A DNA stretch of 64,000 nucleotides. Source: Peronospora farinosa (Eukaryota; Oomycota; Peronosporomycetes; Peronosporales; Peronosporaceae). Below the pieces are notes generated by a model, which worked only from the letters and a program-made list of their open reading frames with translations, was not told the DNA's origin and searched no databases. A program made the translations under genes and the position numbers. The DNA lies in assembly GCA_947646735.1 (NCBI GenBank), contig CANTFK010000961.1:682001-746000 (forward strand), given 5' to 3'. This document shows positions 10,609-21,111 of this stretch, piece by piece; within the stretch, counting starts at the first letter, position 1, and every line of letters starts with the position of its first letter.

Positions 10609-13600
10609 TTAGAAAAGTCGCTGGAGCTCATGCAATGCAGCTAGACTCTTTTGCGTTGCGTTCAGGTCAGTTTGCAGTTGTGTGAGGCGCTGTGCATCTT
10701 GGGTTTGCACGGGCTTTGGTACCTTGACGGCGTAGTGTGGTCCCTGCTGACGGTTCATGAGGGCTTTAGCAGCAGAGGCACTCTTCGACCTACGTTTCTC
10801 TAGACGCGCGATTTCATTAGCCACACGCTGCGTCGTCTCCGTGTCGTCCGGGACAGCTAGCATTACTACAACACCATAAGTTGTGTTACACTTACTCATG
10901 TGAACATAATAATGAAGCTGGAACGAACCTCGGCAAGAATTCGACACAGAGTGCGTAAGCACGAGAGGGGACGCCAGCGGCGAGAAAGAATCGCCGTCGC
11001 TAACAGCAATGTCGACATTCACACGGCATTGTGTCTCGACGTCACGCTGTGCATCCTTTAGCTCGGAAAGTACAGTTGTATTGGAGCACACGATGCCAAC
11101 AGTAGGAATATCGCTATATGACACATGAAGACGACCGATCGGTTAGTACAACCACGTCTGCATTTAGATGTTGCTTGGAAACTTGAAAAAAGCACACCTG
11201 TCACCCGAGGGAGACGCATTTGGAGCCAAAACTTTCACGGTGTGGCGTAGCGAGCGAATTCCATGGATCACGTCGATGACAAGCTAAACGAAGGCACTAC
11301 AGATCAGATATGTCACTTAAGAAACTGCTGGGCAATGACGTACCGTCATCTTCTCTTCAGCATCTGCATCGATCCACGAACGCATGTGTGACTCTTCTGG
11401 ATACTCAGAGCACAAGATGGAGGTCTCAACATCCTGCTTGCACAAAGACGTAGTAAGTGGGTCGCTATCCCGAATACGCTGCCACAACTCTTCCGTAACG
11501 AATGGCGTAAAAGGATGCAGTAGACGCATCGAGTAGTCTAGGCATCGGTGAAGTGTTGCTTGAGCACTGCGTTTTCGCGCACGTTGTTCTTGTTTAGAAC
11601 TCGCATCTTCATCGAAGCGGTTTCCATACAGTACTGGCTTACTGAACTCGATGTACACGTCACATAACTCCTGCACGAAAAATTTCTGGATAGCGGCGAC
11701 GCTCGTTGCAAGCTGATTTGCACTGATTCCATCATTCACCTCCGATACGACTGCAGCCTACACAAATTTATGGTCAGTCACACCTGGTTCTGCGTATAAC
11801 AACTTGACATGACCAAGCTTACCAGCCGACTCATGATCCAACGATCTGCTAGAGTCATATCGTCACGCAAAAGGGAAAGGTCCGTCGATGTGTTCGCATC
11901 CTTTGCATCGTCATTGTCGGTTGTGTCCAACAAAGGTAGAGCGTAGCGTACTGCATTCCACACTTTATTGCAAAAGTGACGATATGACACGACACGCTGC
12001 ACGTCCATGTTAATCTGTCGGCCTTGCTGAAGATACGAGGCCAATGTGAAGCGCAATGCGTCGGCACCACAAGTAGGGATACCCTTCGGAAACTCTTTCT
12101 TTAACTCCTTTTCCGCTTTTTTTACTTCGCGCAGCCCGACGTTGCCACCCTTATCAATTTTCCAGCACAGTTAGACTTTAAAACACGATTTACACTGAAA
12201 GTTTTCAGAGTACTTGGTAAGATTACCTGCAAGTCCAAGAGTAGCTGATCAAGACTGATACCATTTATTACATGCAGCGGGTCGATCACATTACCCAAGC
12301 TCTTTGACATCTTCCGGCCAGCCTTGTCACGCACCATCGGGTGCAACAGCACTCTTTGGAATGGTACATGCCCAGAAAACTACAACCAAAGACATGTCAG
12401 CACAGTGACAACAGGTTCGAGTTATATAATATTTTCTCACCTCTTGACATAACATTGCCATACGCGCTACCCAAAAAAATAAAATATCAGAGCCAGTCTC
12501 CATTAAATCCAACGGGTAGCTAGAGCTCAGATCCTGCGCGACTACTTCATCATTGCCAGTGTTAGGCCATCCCTGTCAATGCACAAATGATAAAACTCTT
12601 AGATCACGCTTCTAGAGATCGGCCACTACGACTACTTACAAAAGCCGACAATGGAAGTAAACCCGAGCTGAACCAAGTATCAAGCACATCCACATCTTGC
12701 TCCAGATCTGCGTCCTGCAGCTTGCACCCTAGTTCAACTTCAGCTTTCTGTCGAGCCTCTCCCACAGATGCTGCAACGAACCACTTATCGCTCCCTTCAG
12801 AAGCACCAGTGACTCCAGCTTTCAAACGATACGCCGGGATGCGGTGACCCCACCAGAGCTGGCGGCTAACACACCAATCTTGGATGTTGTCCAAAAAGAA
12901 AAACCATGTATGTTGGTGCGACTTCGGCTCGATAGACATTTTGCCGATGCGAACGTTATCAGCTGAGCGTTGAGCCATGGCGCGACAATCGACGTACCAT
13001 TGCGGCATAAGCAGCGGCTCGGTGATGTCCCCTGAGCGTGAGCAGATTGATAGTGCAGTCGGGTGATCAAACTGTAGCGTTATACACCGGCACTACTTAG
13101 AAACTACATAGATTATCGGCACAAAGACATCGCAACGCACCTTGTCCACATAGAGGCCCATTTGCTGCAACTCTTCGACAACACGTTGGCGTGCATCAAA
13201 CCTATCCATCCCAACAAATCGCTGGTCGATGTTGCCGCATAACTTTCCATCTTTGTCAACTACCTCAATTTCAGGCAGACCGTGGCGACGGCCACACTCA
13301 AAGTCCTTAGGGTCGTGCGCTGGAGTAACCTTTACAACACCTACGCATCAAAAGTGGCAGTACAAATGTGATGTCAGTTTCAGATATGCTTCATACATTA
13401 CCCAAAACAATTTGAGCAAGAGCTAAGACCATACCGGTACCCAACTCCATATTGACCAGCACATCGTCCGTGACGATCGGAATACGTTCACGCGAAAACG
13501 GATGAATCACATACTTTCCGTGGAATTGTGTATACCTCATGTCATTTGGGTGCACCGCGACCGCGACATCCCCGAAAATCGTTTCGGGTCTTGTCGTATC

Positions 13601-14491
13601 GATTTCCAAGAACTCGTCCGAGTCTGCAACTCGATACCGAATTCGATGCATAACACCAAATTCCACCAATTTTTCTCTTCCAGGCAACATTTTTGTCGTC
13701 GCTTTTTCAATTTGTTCAGTATCCACTTCAATATCTGAAAGTGCCGTCTGTAACGTCGGACACCAATTCACCATTCTTCTCCGTCTATAGATCAGTCCTT
13801 TTTCATATAATTTGACAAAAGCAGTCACCACGGCTTCGGATCGTTTTTTATCCAGTGTAAAAAACGGCTGCGTTTTTTTTACGATGGCGCCTAAATGGTC
13901 AATTTGGCTCATAATTTTGCCTCCATATTGGTCATTATAATGCCATATTTCTTTCACAAAAGCTTCTCGTCCTAAATCATAGCGAGATACATTTTGCTCC
14001 TTCTTCAGCTTTCTCTCCACGACACTTTGAGTAGCAATACCGGCATGATCCAGTCCAGGAATCCAATGAACATCAAAGCCTCGCATGCAATGCCATCGAG
14101 CAATTGCATCTTGTATCGTAATGGTTAATGCATGGCCAATGTGAAGAGCTCCAGTGACATTGGGTGGTGGCAATAGCATTGTAAACACCTTATTTTTAGC
14201 ATTGCTCTTTATCTGTGGTTTTGATTCCAATACTTGTTGCCAATAATTTTGCCATCCTTGCTCTACAACTGTAGGATCGTAAGTAGGAGCCAAAGGTAAT
14301 AGCTTTACACGTTGATGGAGCTCGCTAGACAATGAAATAGAAGAAGTTGAAGACATTGATAGAACCGCAGAAGAACGTACGTTTAAATGCGCTATCATAT
14401 CGCGAGAAAAACCATTTGTAGAGCGCACTATACGCCTTACAACAAGACGCTGGACGTATCCACGCCGTGCTAACATTATTTTGATGGCCAT
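10609..14491 (-). CDS. Valyl-tRNA synthetase, nine exons
   Basis: Charges tRNA-Val with valine. The class I signatures are present: HIGH as [11 protein letters not shown] in exon 1 and KMSKS as [10 protein letters not shown] in exon 5. Editing-domain wording ([11 protein letters not shown]) and the anticodon-binding region ([14 protein letters not shown]) also occur, followed by a C-terminal coiled coil. Exons by phase-consistent GT-AG sites (minus): 14491-13435, 13340-13141, 13071-12640, 12572-12441, 12379-12227, 12149-11823, 11757-11344, 11283-11198, 11113-10609; 1101 residues. The upstream in-frame TTG at 14527 is not a likely start. The first ATG (14491) adds an Arg-rich, acid-poor presequence typical of mitochondrial import. 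A second ATG, residue 46 at 14356, would give a cytosolic form. The gene shares its promoter with PPIL4. Confidence 0.93.
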
Positions 14492-14627
14492 AAAGTTGCA
14501 GCTAAAATGTAGCTTGATTTCAACCAATCACAGATTAGTTTGTAAATTGGTGTATCCCACGTATGATACTGTGGTCCACCTGTTATCCATTCCTTTCTTT
14601 TTTAGCCAATAAGAAGTCATTCTTTGA
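14492..14627. promoter_or_regulatory. Bidirectional promoter between valyl-tRNA synthetase and PPIL4
   Basis: Only 136 bp separate the divergent start codons. Two CCAAT boxes are visible (CCAATCA at about 14523 and GCCAATAA near 14605), plus a pyrimidine-rich stretch TTCCTTTCTTTTTT. Both genes are housekeeping, consistent with shared constitutive control. Confidence 0.55.
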
Positions 14628-16091
14628 ATGTCGGTGTTAGTAGAGACCACGCTCGGAGCGCTAGTGCTGGACCTGTATGTGGACGATTGTCCATTGGCGT
14701 GTACGAATTTCCTAAAATTATGCAAGACAAAATACTATCATGGCTGTTTATTCTTTAATGTTCAAGAGAATTTTATGGTTCAGACAGGAGATCCAACGGC
14801 TACGGGGAATGGTGGCGATTCGATTTATGGCCAATTATATGGAGCCCAAGCCCGATTTTTTGAAGACGAATTGCCGCAGCCAATCAGACGGTCTCATGAA
14901 GACCGCAGGGGCCTCTTAGGAATGGCGTCTGGTTTGGCCAATCAGAATGGATCACAAGTATACCTAACCACAAGAGCCGACGATATGGCATATTTAGATG
15001 AGCAGCATACGATTTTTGGTGAAGTGGCCGAAGGAATGGATGTTTTAGACCAGATTAATGCTTTATATGTGGATAAAGACTATCGACCATATCAAGATGT
15101 ACGAATTAAACACACGTACGTGTTGGACGATCCATTTCCAGATCCAAAAGGACTGGAGGAGCTTATTCCTCCATCGTCACCGACTCGAGAAAGACCAGCG
15201 CAAGAGCAGGTTGAACCAAGACTTGCAGCGGATGAGAAATTGGACGACAATGAAGGTAGGACGGAACAAGAGATTGAGAAGGCGGTCCGGGAGAAAGAAG
15301 CCAAGTCACGTGCTGTGGTGCTCGAGATGATTGGCGACCTGCCAGATGCAGACGTGAAACCACCGGAAGAAGTGCTGTTTGTGTGCAAGCTGAACCCCGT
15401 GACGGAAAGTGCGGATCTGGATATGGCTTTTTGTCGATTTGGAACGTGCAAGTCCGAAGTAATTCGAGACCAAAAGACGGGCGATTCCTTGTGTTTTGCA
15501 TTTGTGGAATTTACAGACCGGCGACATTGTGAAGAGGCGTATTTCAAAATGAATAATGTTCTACTGGATGACCGTCGCATCAAGGTGGACTTTAGTCAGT
15601 CGGTTTCGAAGTTGTGGAATAAGGTCAAACGACGACCGTGGGAGAAGACGAGCAAGCGTGATGGTGACGCGGTTGCTAGTGACAGGAAAGGAGGCGGCCG
15701 TGGTGGCAAATATGGCGGTGGTAGACGTCTTGAGCTCGGTGGTAATTTGAGGTTGAAGTCGCGTGGTGCCGACAATTTCAAGCTTGTGGAAGAAGAAGAA
15801 GTCGCATCTTCTTTGCGTCGATCGAAACCAGCTTCTGTCCGCCAGCAAAGTCGTAGTCCTGACAGACGGCAATCGTCACGAAGCGAAAGGGACTCGGCGC
15901 GATCACAGCGGGAAAGGAGCCGGAATTGTGAGCGACAAAGTGATCGACATCATAGCTCGGGCCGCGAACGACACGATCGACGACATCAAAGCCGTAGTCG
16001 GGACCGAGTGAGACGGAATCGAAGTCGCAGTCCTAGCAGAAGTCGCAAGCGCAAACAGAGCAGTGGTCACGATTATCGTTCTCGTCGGTAA
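14628..16091 (+). CDS. PPIL4: Cyclophilin-type peptidyl-prolyl isomerase with RRM and RS tail (PPIL4-like)
   Basis: 487 residues, close to the usual length of PPIL4 proteins; single exon, ATG start. Residues 1-165 are a cyclophilin domain (YYHGCLFFNV, FMVQTGDPTATGNGGDS, GLLGMASG, SQVYLTT, HTIFGEV). The family mostly has reduced active-site conservation. About 245-325 is an RRM with RNP-like blocks LFVCKLNP and CFAFVEF. The tail from about 340 is Gly/Lys-rich, then Arg/Ser-rich (RSRSPSRSRKRK). The architecture identifies a nuclear, spliceosome-associated cyclophilin. It is transcribed away from valyl-tRNA synthetase through the 136-bp shared region. Confidence 0.93.
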   Translation: MSVLVETTLGALVLDLYVDDCPLACTNFLKLCKTKYYHGCLFFNVQENFMVQTGDPTATGNGGDSIYGQLYGAQARFFEDELPQPIRRSHEDRRGLLGMASGLANQNGSQVYLTTRADDMAYLDEQHTIFGEVAEGMDVLDQINALYVDKDYRPYQDVRIKHTYVLDDPFPDPKGLEELIPPSSPTRERPAQEQVEPRLAADEKLDDNEGRTEQEIEKAVREKEAKSRAVVLEMIGDLPDADVKPPEEVLFVCKLNPVTESADLDMAFCRFGTCKSEVIRDQKTGDSLCFAFVEFTDRRHCEEAYFKMNNVLLDDRRIKVDFSQSVSKLWNKVKRRPWEKTSKRDGDAVASDRKGGGRGGKYGGGRRLELGGNLRLKSRGADNFKLVEEEEVASSLRRSKPASVRQQSRSPDRRQSSRSERDSARSQRERSRNCERQSDRHHSSGRERHDRRHQSRSRDRVRRNRSRSPSRSRKRKQSSGHDYRSRR

Positions 16092-16296
16092 CGCGGCTTT
16101 GGAAAAGTTGCCTATAAAGACACGGATCGTGCTTGTCACAACAGCCACGGCACGCAATTTTGCGCTTTTTGCTGACTGTAACACAGTAATGAATGTGTGT
16201 CTTTGCTTAACAGCTATAATCCTCTTTTCTTCTCATTTGGTACTTTTTATCGCGTAACACATTGATTCGCGTATGGTTTTTATGCGTGTGGTAATC

Positions 16297-16314
16297 ATTT
16301 GGGTTGACAAATGA
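16297..16314 (+). repeat. 18-bp direct repeat, left copy (possible target-site duplication)
   Basis: ATTTGGGTTGACAAATGA occurs here and again, identically, at 16936-16953. The two copies bracket a GC-rich segment unlike its AT-rich surroundings. Confidence 0.7.
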
Positions 16315-16935
16315 GAAGAGAAGAGAAGAACAGACCGTCTATTTCAAACATTAAGGATTGGTAAGATGTCTGGAGTGCTTCTACCAGGACTTCGTCATTC
16401 TTCGCCTCGCTGGCTCAATCTGCTGGCTCGAGACGTCGGGCGTCACGGGGGACACTCCGAAAAGGGCACGTGGAATCGGGTATCCAGCCCGAGGTGTAAA
16501 CAGTGGCTCAATGATCGCAACAAGCGCCGGGCACCACACCGATCAGTCCCGATCGACCGCTGATGCACCTGGACGAGGCCGATCAATTCACGTTCTTGGC
16601 AAGTTCACTTCGTGGGACCGAGATTCGCGCTCGGCGATCGAATCGGCGGCTTGAAGGCTGACGTAGAATAGCAGGAACTATTGGAGAAAGAGGGAATGAT
16701 AACCGCGGTCGTCGATCCTCTCCCCCCGGGGGTAACAGGGTTGGTGCTCCCCTTCCGGTTCGCACGCTGCGCTTGCCCCCCATAGCGCACGCAGCAGAGG
16801 GAATACCTCCCCCCTCTTATCCTGGGCCTCCCGTTGGAGGGACTTCCCGCCCTGGTCGGAGGGAGCCGGTTGACCGGCTCTTTGAAGGTCTTCGTCTCTT
16901 GGCCGTTGTTGCTCGAAGGCGCGAATTGGGAAGTG
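16315..16935. mobile_element. GC-rich 621-bp insertion, possible non-LTR retroelement
   Basis: The segment is flanked by identical 18-bp direct repeats, a duplication too long for LTR elements but typical of target-primed (LINE/SINE) insertion. Read on the minus strand it ends in a CTTCT-repeat tail, which could replace poly(A). A minus-strand frame starting in the right repeat stays open for 114 codons, is Arg/Gly/Pro-rich and has no domain I recognise. Base composition differs sharply from both flanks. A duplicated rDNA or other genomic fragment is an alternative. Confidence 0.5.
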
Positions 16936-16953
16936 ATTTGGGTTGACAAATGA
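16936..16953 (+). repeat. 18-bp direct repeat, right copy
   Basis: Identical to 16297-16314; the likely right-hand target-site duplication of the GC-rich insertion. Confidence 0.7.
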
Positions 16954-17115
16954 TTACTAACACAAAAGAAATGATGTTTAGTACGTGGAGTGTTCCTTGT
17001 TTACATATGTTTTTAGCATTTAGAACAATTTTCTATCTCATGCATAAAATCCGTACATAATTACAAACTTAAATTGGGTCATCCTATTTTCTCTATAGTT
17101 GACCCCCCCCCCTCC

Positions 17116-17906
17116 ATGCTCCAAGGCAGCAGCCGTAGTAACTCGCCTTCCCGTCGTCCCCACTGCCAGCGCAGTCGCTCACCATCTCGTGACGATTCTT
17201 TGCATCGCTCTGAATCGAAAAAATCGCATCAAAACCGTCGTCGACGCCGCGGTAAACGTCGTGAAATGGGTAAAAAGAAGGACCGGATTCCCGATAATTG
17301 GGTCGATGTGGCCAAAATGGGTACATTTATAGGCACGTCACGATTTGTGCCTCTTCGTGTCCCTCTGGATGCCAAATATTTGCCCCAATTTGAGACAAAA
17401 AAGGACGAAATTTGGACCCCAACGGACTTTTTAGCCACTCAACAAGACCAAAATCTTAATATTAAGATGATTATTGACCTCACAAACACTTTCAAATATT
17501 ACAATGGAAAGAATGAATTTCAGGATTCTGGAGTAAAATATGTCAAGATTGAGATTGAAGGGTTCAGGGGTCCCCCCAAGCTCGAGATGTGGCCAAATTT
17601 ATGAAAATTGTCGATGAATTTATTGCCAACGAGCCTGAAGGAGCTATTGCAGTGCATTGCACTCATGGACTCAATAGAACGGGATATCTCGTTGTCACGT
17701 ACATGGTGAAGAGGCTCAATTGCTCGGTGACAGAAGCTCTGGAAGCTTTCAAGGTGGCTCGACCACCGGGACTGATTAAGCACATGTACATTGAAGATTT
17801 GTACAAACAATTAGGAAAAGATGAAGAGGTACAACTACCAGAACTTCCGGAATGGGCTAGTGCGAAGTACAGTAGAAAAGCAGGGGAGGGAAAAAGGCGG
17901 GCGTAG
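17116..17906 (+). CDS. RNA 5'-triphosphatase, DUSP11/capping-enzyme type, with frame break
   Basis: Cysteine-phosphatase-fold RNA 5'-phosphatase that removes phosphates from RNA 5' ends. The N-terminus is a basic Ser/Arg-rich extension (RSRSPSRDD, then RRRRRGKRR) suggesting nuclear location. The family signature IPDNWVDV is followed by a strand-rich region and, at 17655-17681, the catalytic loop HCTHGLNRTG with all C-x5-R residues. There is no guanylyltransferase domain, so it resembles DUSP11/PIR1 more than a full capping enzyme. The start is ATG 17116; an open frame upstream lacks an ATG. The frame breaks at the six-C run 17572-17577: the first half ends at a stop (17604) and the second continues in the -1 frame. 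One extra C, or a -1 slip there, would rejoin it. It could be an error, a pseudogene or programmed frameshifting. Confidence 0.8.
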
Positions 17907-18268
17907 CAACCACGGTAATCACAGGACAATTGAGTAGATGGTGACGCCTCGAGTTTGTTGAGGTGAAGACAACAGCTAGAGTCGAAATAAAAGTGCGTAT
18001 CGCATCGCATTTTTACGAGATTTTTGCGAGTTTTTAGAAGTTGATGAGGCTCGAGCAAGCACGAATGTATTGTGCATTATAAATCGGCGTGTGGTGATTA
18101 CTCACATCCTTCGCTTATAGAGATAATACACGGTCCCTCGTTCCGATAAATTTAGTGCAAAGAGCTTGTTCGAGTGTTGAAAGGCGTATGAGGTAGGACG
18201 TGACCACGCATGTATCAAGGCAAAAAGACTTCTACTGGCGTATAGTCGACACCCTTCTTTTTCTCTTC

Positions 18269-18955
18269 TTACCTCCATGCTTGACCCGTCATGGCCAGCA
18301 CCTCCTGAACAATATCAGTGTACAATGTCCTGTACTTGAGCGGGGACGGAAACTTGTGGCCTTCCTCGTGCTCAAACTTAACTCGTCTGATCCTCGTAAA
18401 GCTCTGGACCAATTTGTCAGAATTAAGGGCTAATGGATCCGCTCTTCCCACCACATGCACGGATGGCACGTCAATAGCCCCATCGACTGAAGTGTTAGCG
18501 GCATCCAACAGCTCCTTCGTCTCAGCATTAGAAGGATAGAATCCTCCTATCAGTACACAGGCTTTCCAAGGCACGTAGCCATAGATTGAGAGATAATGCG
18601 CTGTTAATAACGTGGTCATAGCGGCCCCTTGAGAAAACCCCAAGACGACATCTACAGTCCCTAAAGCTTGAATCTGACCCATTAAATAGTCCAACGACAG
18701 TTCAAAACCTTCGTAATGGAATATCTCGCTGTCTTCGTGCTTAATGGCGTCCCACCATTGATAAAACGGTCCCATCTCGCCGTAAAAAGAACGTACCAGT
18801 TCCGGAGCAGGACCCGATGCGTTCCATGGTGCATTTACATATAGAAATTCAGCTTTTGACCCAAATTCTTGACGTAGAGCGAAGGTTTGATGCTTGAGAA
18901 TGGTACCATTTGTTCGCCAACCATGTAGACATAATACACGAATTGAACGGGTCAT
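18269..18955 (-). CDS. FSH/OVCA2-family serine hydrolase, left copy
   Basis: Alpha/beta hydrolase of 228 residues with the catalytic triad in place: nucleophile in GFSQG (S108), D173 in GRADPL and H200 in EEGHKFP; the oxyanion-side HGW is at residues 11-13. The length fits the FSH1/OVCA2 (DUF341) family of small esterases. The ATG at 18955 was chosen; an in-frame TTG extension to 19015 lacks support. The deduced protein is identical to the right copy (24431-25117), although codons differ at least once near the 3' end (CAA versus CAG). The substrate is unknown; yeast and human relatives act on short acyl esters. The upstream region carries CCAAT boxes. Confidence 0.93.
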   Translation of the reverse strand: MTRSIRVLCLHGWRTNGTILKHQTFALRQEFGSKAEFLYVNAPWNASGPAPELVRSFYGEMGPFYQWWDAIKHEDSEIFHYEGFELSLDYLMGQIQALGTVDVVLGFSQGAAMTTLLTAHYLSIYGYVPWKACVLIGGFYPSNAETKELLDAANTSVDGAIDVPSVHVVGRADPLALNSDKLVQSFTRIRRVKFEHEEGHKFPSPLKYRTLYTDIVQEVLAMTGQAWR

Positions 18956-19029
18956 TTTTAGGATAAAAAGAGGTTTAAAACGACGTTCGGAAACTGCCGA
19001 AAAGAATAAAAACAAAGTACTGGGAGCTG

Positions 19030-19330
19030 AGGACGATCATTGATTGGCTAAACCACTTCAACTTGCTTAATCTAACGGGTCTTTGCTTCTTTAATCCTAG
19101 GTGTCGCCGTGCTAATGTTGTCGTACACGATGATTACTAAACAGATGTAAACAGGAAAATGTTGAGAAGGCGGTTTAGGTTGTCAGCCAATTCACAGTCG
19201 TAAAGAAAGGCTCAACAAAGGGAAACGTCTATGATTGGCTAAACCGCTTTCATTCGTGGGATCGTCTGACCGATCATATCCTAATAGAAATATTGCTATG
19301 GGCGGTACTCCTTTCTGATTGGCCAATTCG
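19030..19330 (-). promoter_or_regulatory. CCAAT-box-rich region upstream of the left FSH gene
   Basis: ATTGG/CCAAT elements recur, including the same longer motif TGATTGGCTAAACC at 19041 and 19232, GCCAATTC near 19180 and GATTGGCCAATTCG across 19317-19330. The matching set lies in reverse orientation in the right arm (about 24055-24350). Confidence 0.5.
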
Positions 19331-19762
19331 TTTCATCCTGACCTGCATTTTTGATTACCATACTACAATGTACTGATTTAACAAAGGTTAGACGACACAG
19401 TGCATGGGCATCAAGCCTGCATAGTAAGTTTGGAGCTGTATACTGGAACTTGGTTCATATGGATCATCTACACCATCTAAACCATCATGTGCTTCGCTTG
19501 ATATCCTGCACTGGATGGACGGCTTTTATACAATATGAACTTCCCTTTTAATGTTAAAGACTGTAAGGGCTGCTACAATCACGTTGACCATTGGGTCTCC
19601 ATTAGGCACGCAGGATTGAAATGAAGTGGTGCCCCGGTTTCAACGACGACCAGTCAGAACTGGATGGCGATCGTAAGCGACGATGAGTATCATTGAGACA
19701 AGTTACATAGAAGGTCATTGGTGCCAATTACGCGTGGTAGTCATCGTGAGGTCCTCTTCTTA

Positions 19763-19990
19763 ACTTCCTATATCGATGCTTGACATGTAACGACTTCGAC
19801 CAGAAGTGGACCCGCAAGATGTCGAGTTGGCGTTGACGTTCAATCTCCAAGTAGTGCTCCTCGGAACGAATGGAATGACAAGCTCAAGTATAGTTCTCGA
19901 CTTGACTTGGTGTGATTTGAAGCTGCTGCACGTGCATGCCTTGCAAAGTATGACGAGCAAGTGAATTGCAATGCAAGCCTTCACCATCAC
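19763..19990 (-). CDS. Possible small secreted peptide in the left arm
   Basis: A minus-strand ORF of about 75 codons starts at the ATG near 19987 with a leader-like MVKACIAIHLLVILCKACT and continues with a Ser/Thr-rich tail to a stop near 19763. The equivalent right-arm ORF has a stop (TGA) at codon 20, and a one-base difference shifts the frame near its end. It could be a small secreted protein, a fragment of an older gene or a chance ORF. A short stretch near its end (FVPR... LNVNA) loosely resembles the C-terminus of the neighbouring secreted family, but this is speculative. Confidence 0.3.
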
Positions 19991-20112
19991 AACGTATACG
20001 TCAGAGACCTACTGAGTGAGGATTGATTATCAATGCGTAACAACTAATGAAAGACTATTGAAAACAATGCAGTCATTTAGAAGACGTACACGTGAGACTA
20101 CGTCTTCCTACC

Positions 20113-21071
20113 ACAGCTGTTTATATGGGTAGATGTAGTCGGACATTCCAAGCCCCTCAAGAATGCCCGTGATTGTGCACTCGTCTCATCTCATCGGTGA
20201 CTATAAAATTTTTACGCAGGGCATTCAAATGCATTCCATTGAATATGCGCTCTGTCTTCTACACGATCGAGAAAAGCAGATACCTTTGCGCGACTGGATC
20301 GAACAGGTAACTCGTAGCACGACTGACCAATCAGCAGTAATAACAACGGTGAGGTGGCGTGACTTGCTAATCACGACGCGGTGTGGGACTCCGTCGACGA
20401 GTGCAGCATCATAGATTTGCATCCGAGGACAGGTTTGACGAGGAGTTCTATTAGCAAATTTTTAAGACAAAATCTGGAGGACAACGAACGTGTATGAATT
20501 CAGGACTAGATAAGTATTAGCTAGTGGGGTACTACTCATGGTGCTCGTGTTAGCATATAGTCGGCAATAGAGATGGAACGGAGACGGGTGAGCCTTGATG
20601 CCAGCTTGACACTGAAGAGGTGTGGGCATTGCAGTCGATTCAAAATGCAACATGAACCTTTTGACCGCAACCAAGTGGAGGTAATGCACATCCGCGGTAA
20701 AATGTCAATGAACCACTTTCGCTTCCCGCGACAGCATCCTTAACGCCCGTTTCACTGCATGTACATGTACTGCAATGATCGATCGACAAGTGCATGACAC
20801 GAGAAACATCTCTCTCTAGTATGCAAATTGTAACAAGCACAATACAAAAACATTCTAAAAAAGAAGAATTGCTGTGTATTTCTGAACCAAACCATGTCGA
20901 TGCAGGACGTTCTACGCAAATCAATCAGCGATTAGCTTGCAAAGCGTGTAGACACCAGTCCAATCAGGACCAGGTACTGTTTCGCGCTGTACTAGTGAGT
21001 CCTCCATTGGCACACCTTGATGCGCTCGAGCCGCACCTCATCGTTTAACGAAAAAGACCATTCAGACTTGC
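20113..21071. other. Spacer upstream of the second secreted-protein gene
   Basis: Single-copy DNA of the inverted-duplication spacer. Short ORFs on both strands have no leader, domain or similarity I can identify. It is probably promoter-side non-coding sequence. Confidence 0.4.
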
Positions 21072-21079
21072 TCATTCTT
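21072..21079 (+). promoter_or_regulatory. Oomycete-like initiator (TCATTCTT)
   Basis: A full match to the initiator consensus YCAYTYYY, 33 bp before the ATG at 21112, in a pyrimidine-rich context (CTCATTCTTCATTTTGC). Confidence 0.55.
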
Positions 21080-21111
21080 CATTTTGCTACGTTCAACTAA
21101 CAGGTCGATCG

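Larger units (their letters stand above)
18141..20112 (+). repeat. Inverted duplication, left arm
   Basis: The arm is the reverse complement of 23261-25244 over nearly its whole length, with scattered substitutions and small indels. It contains the FSH hydrolase gene, its upstream region and a short secreted-peptide ORF. The outer edge is at TTCCGATAAA (18141) and the inner edge at about 20112 (CTTCCTACC). The 3.1-kb spacer holds the second secreted-protein gene. Confidence 0.9.
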
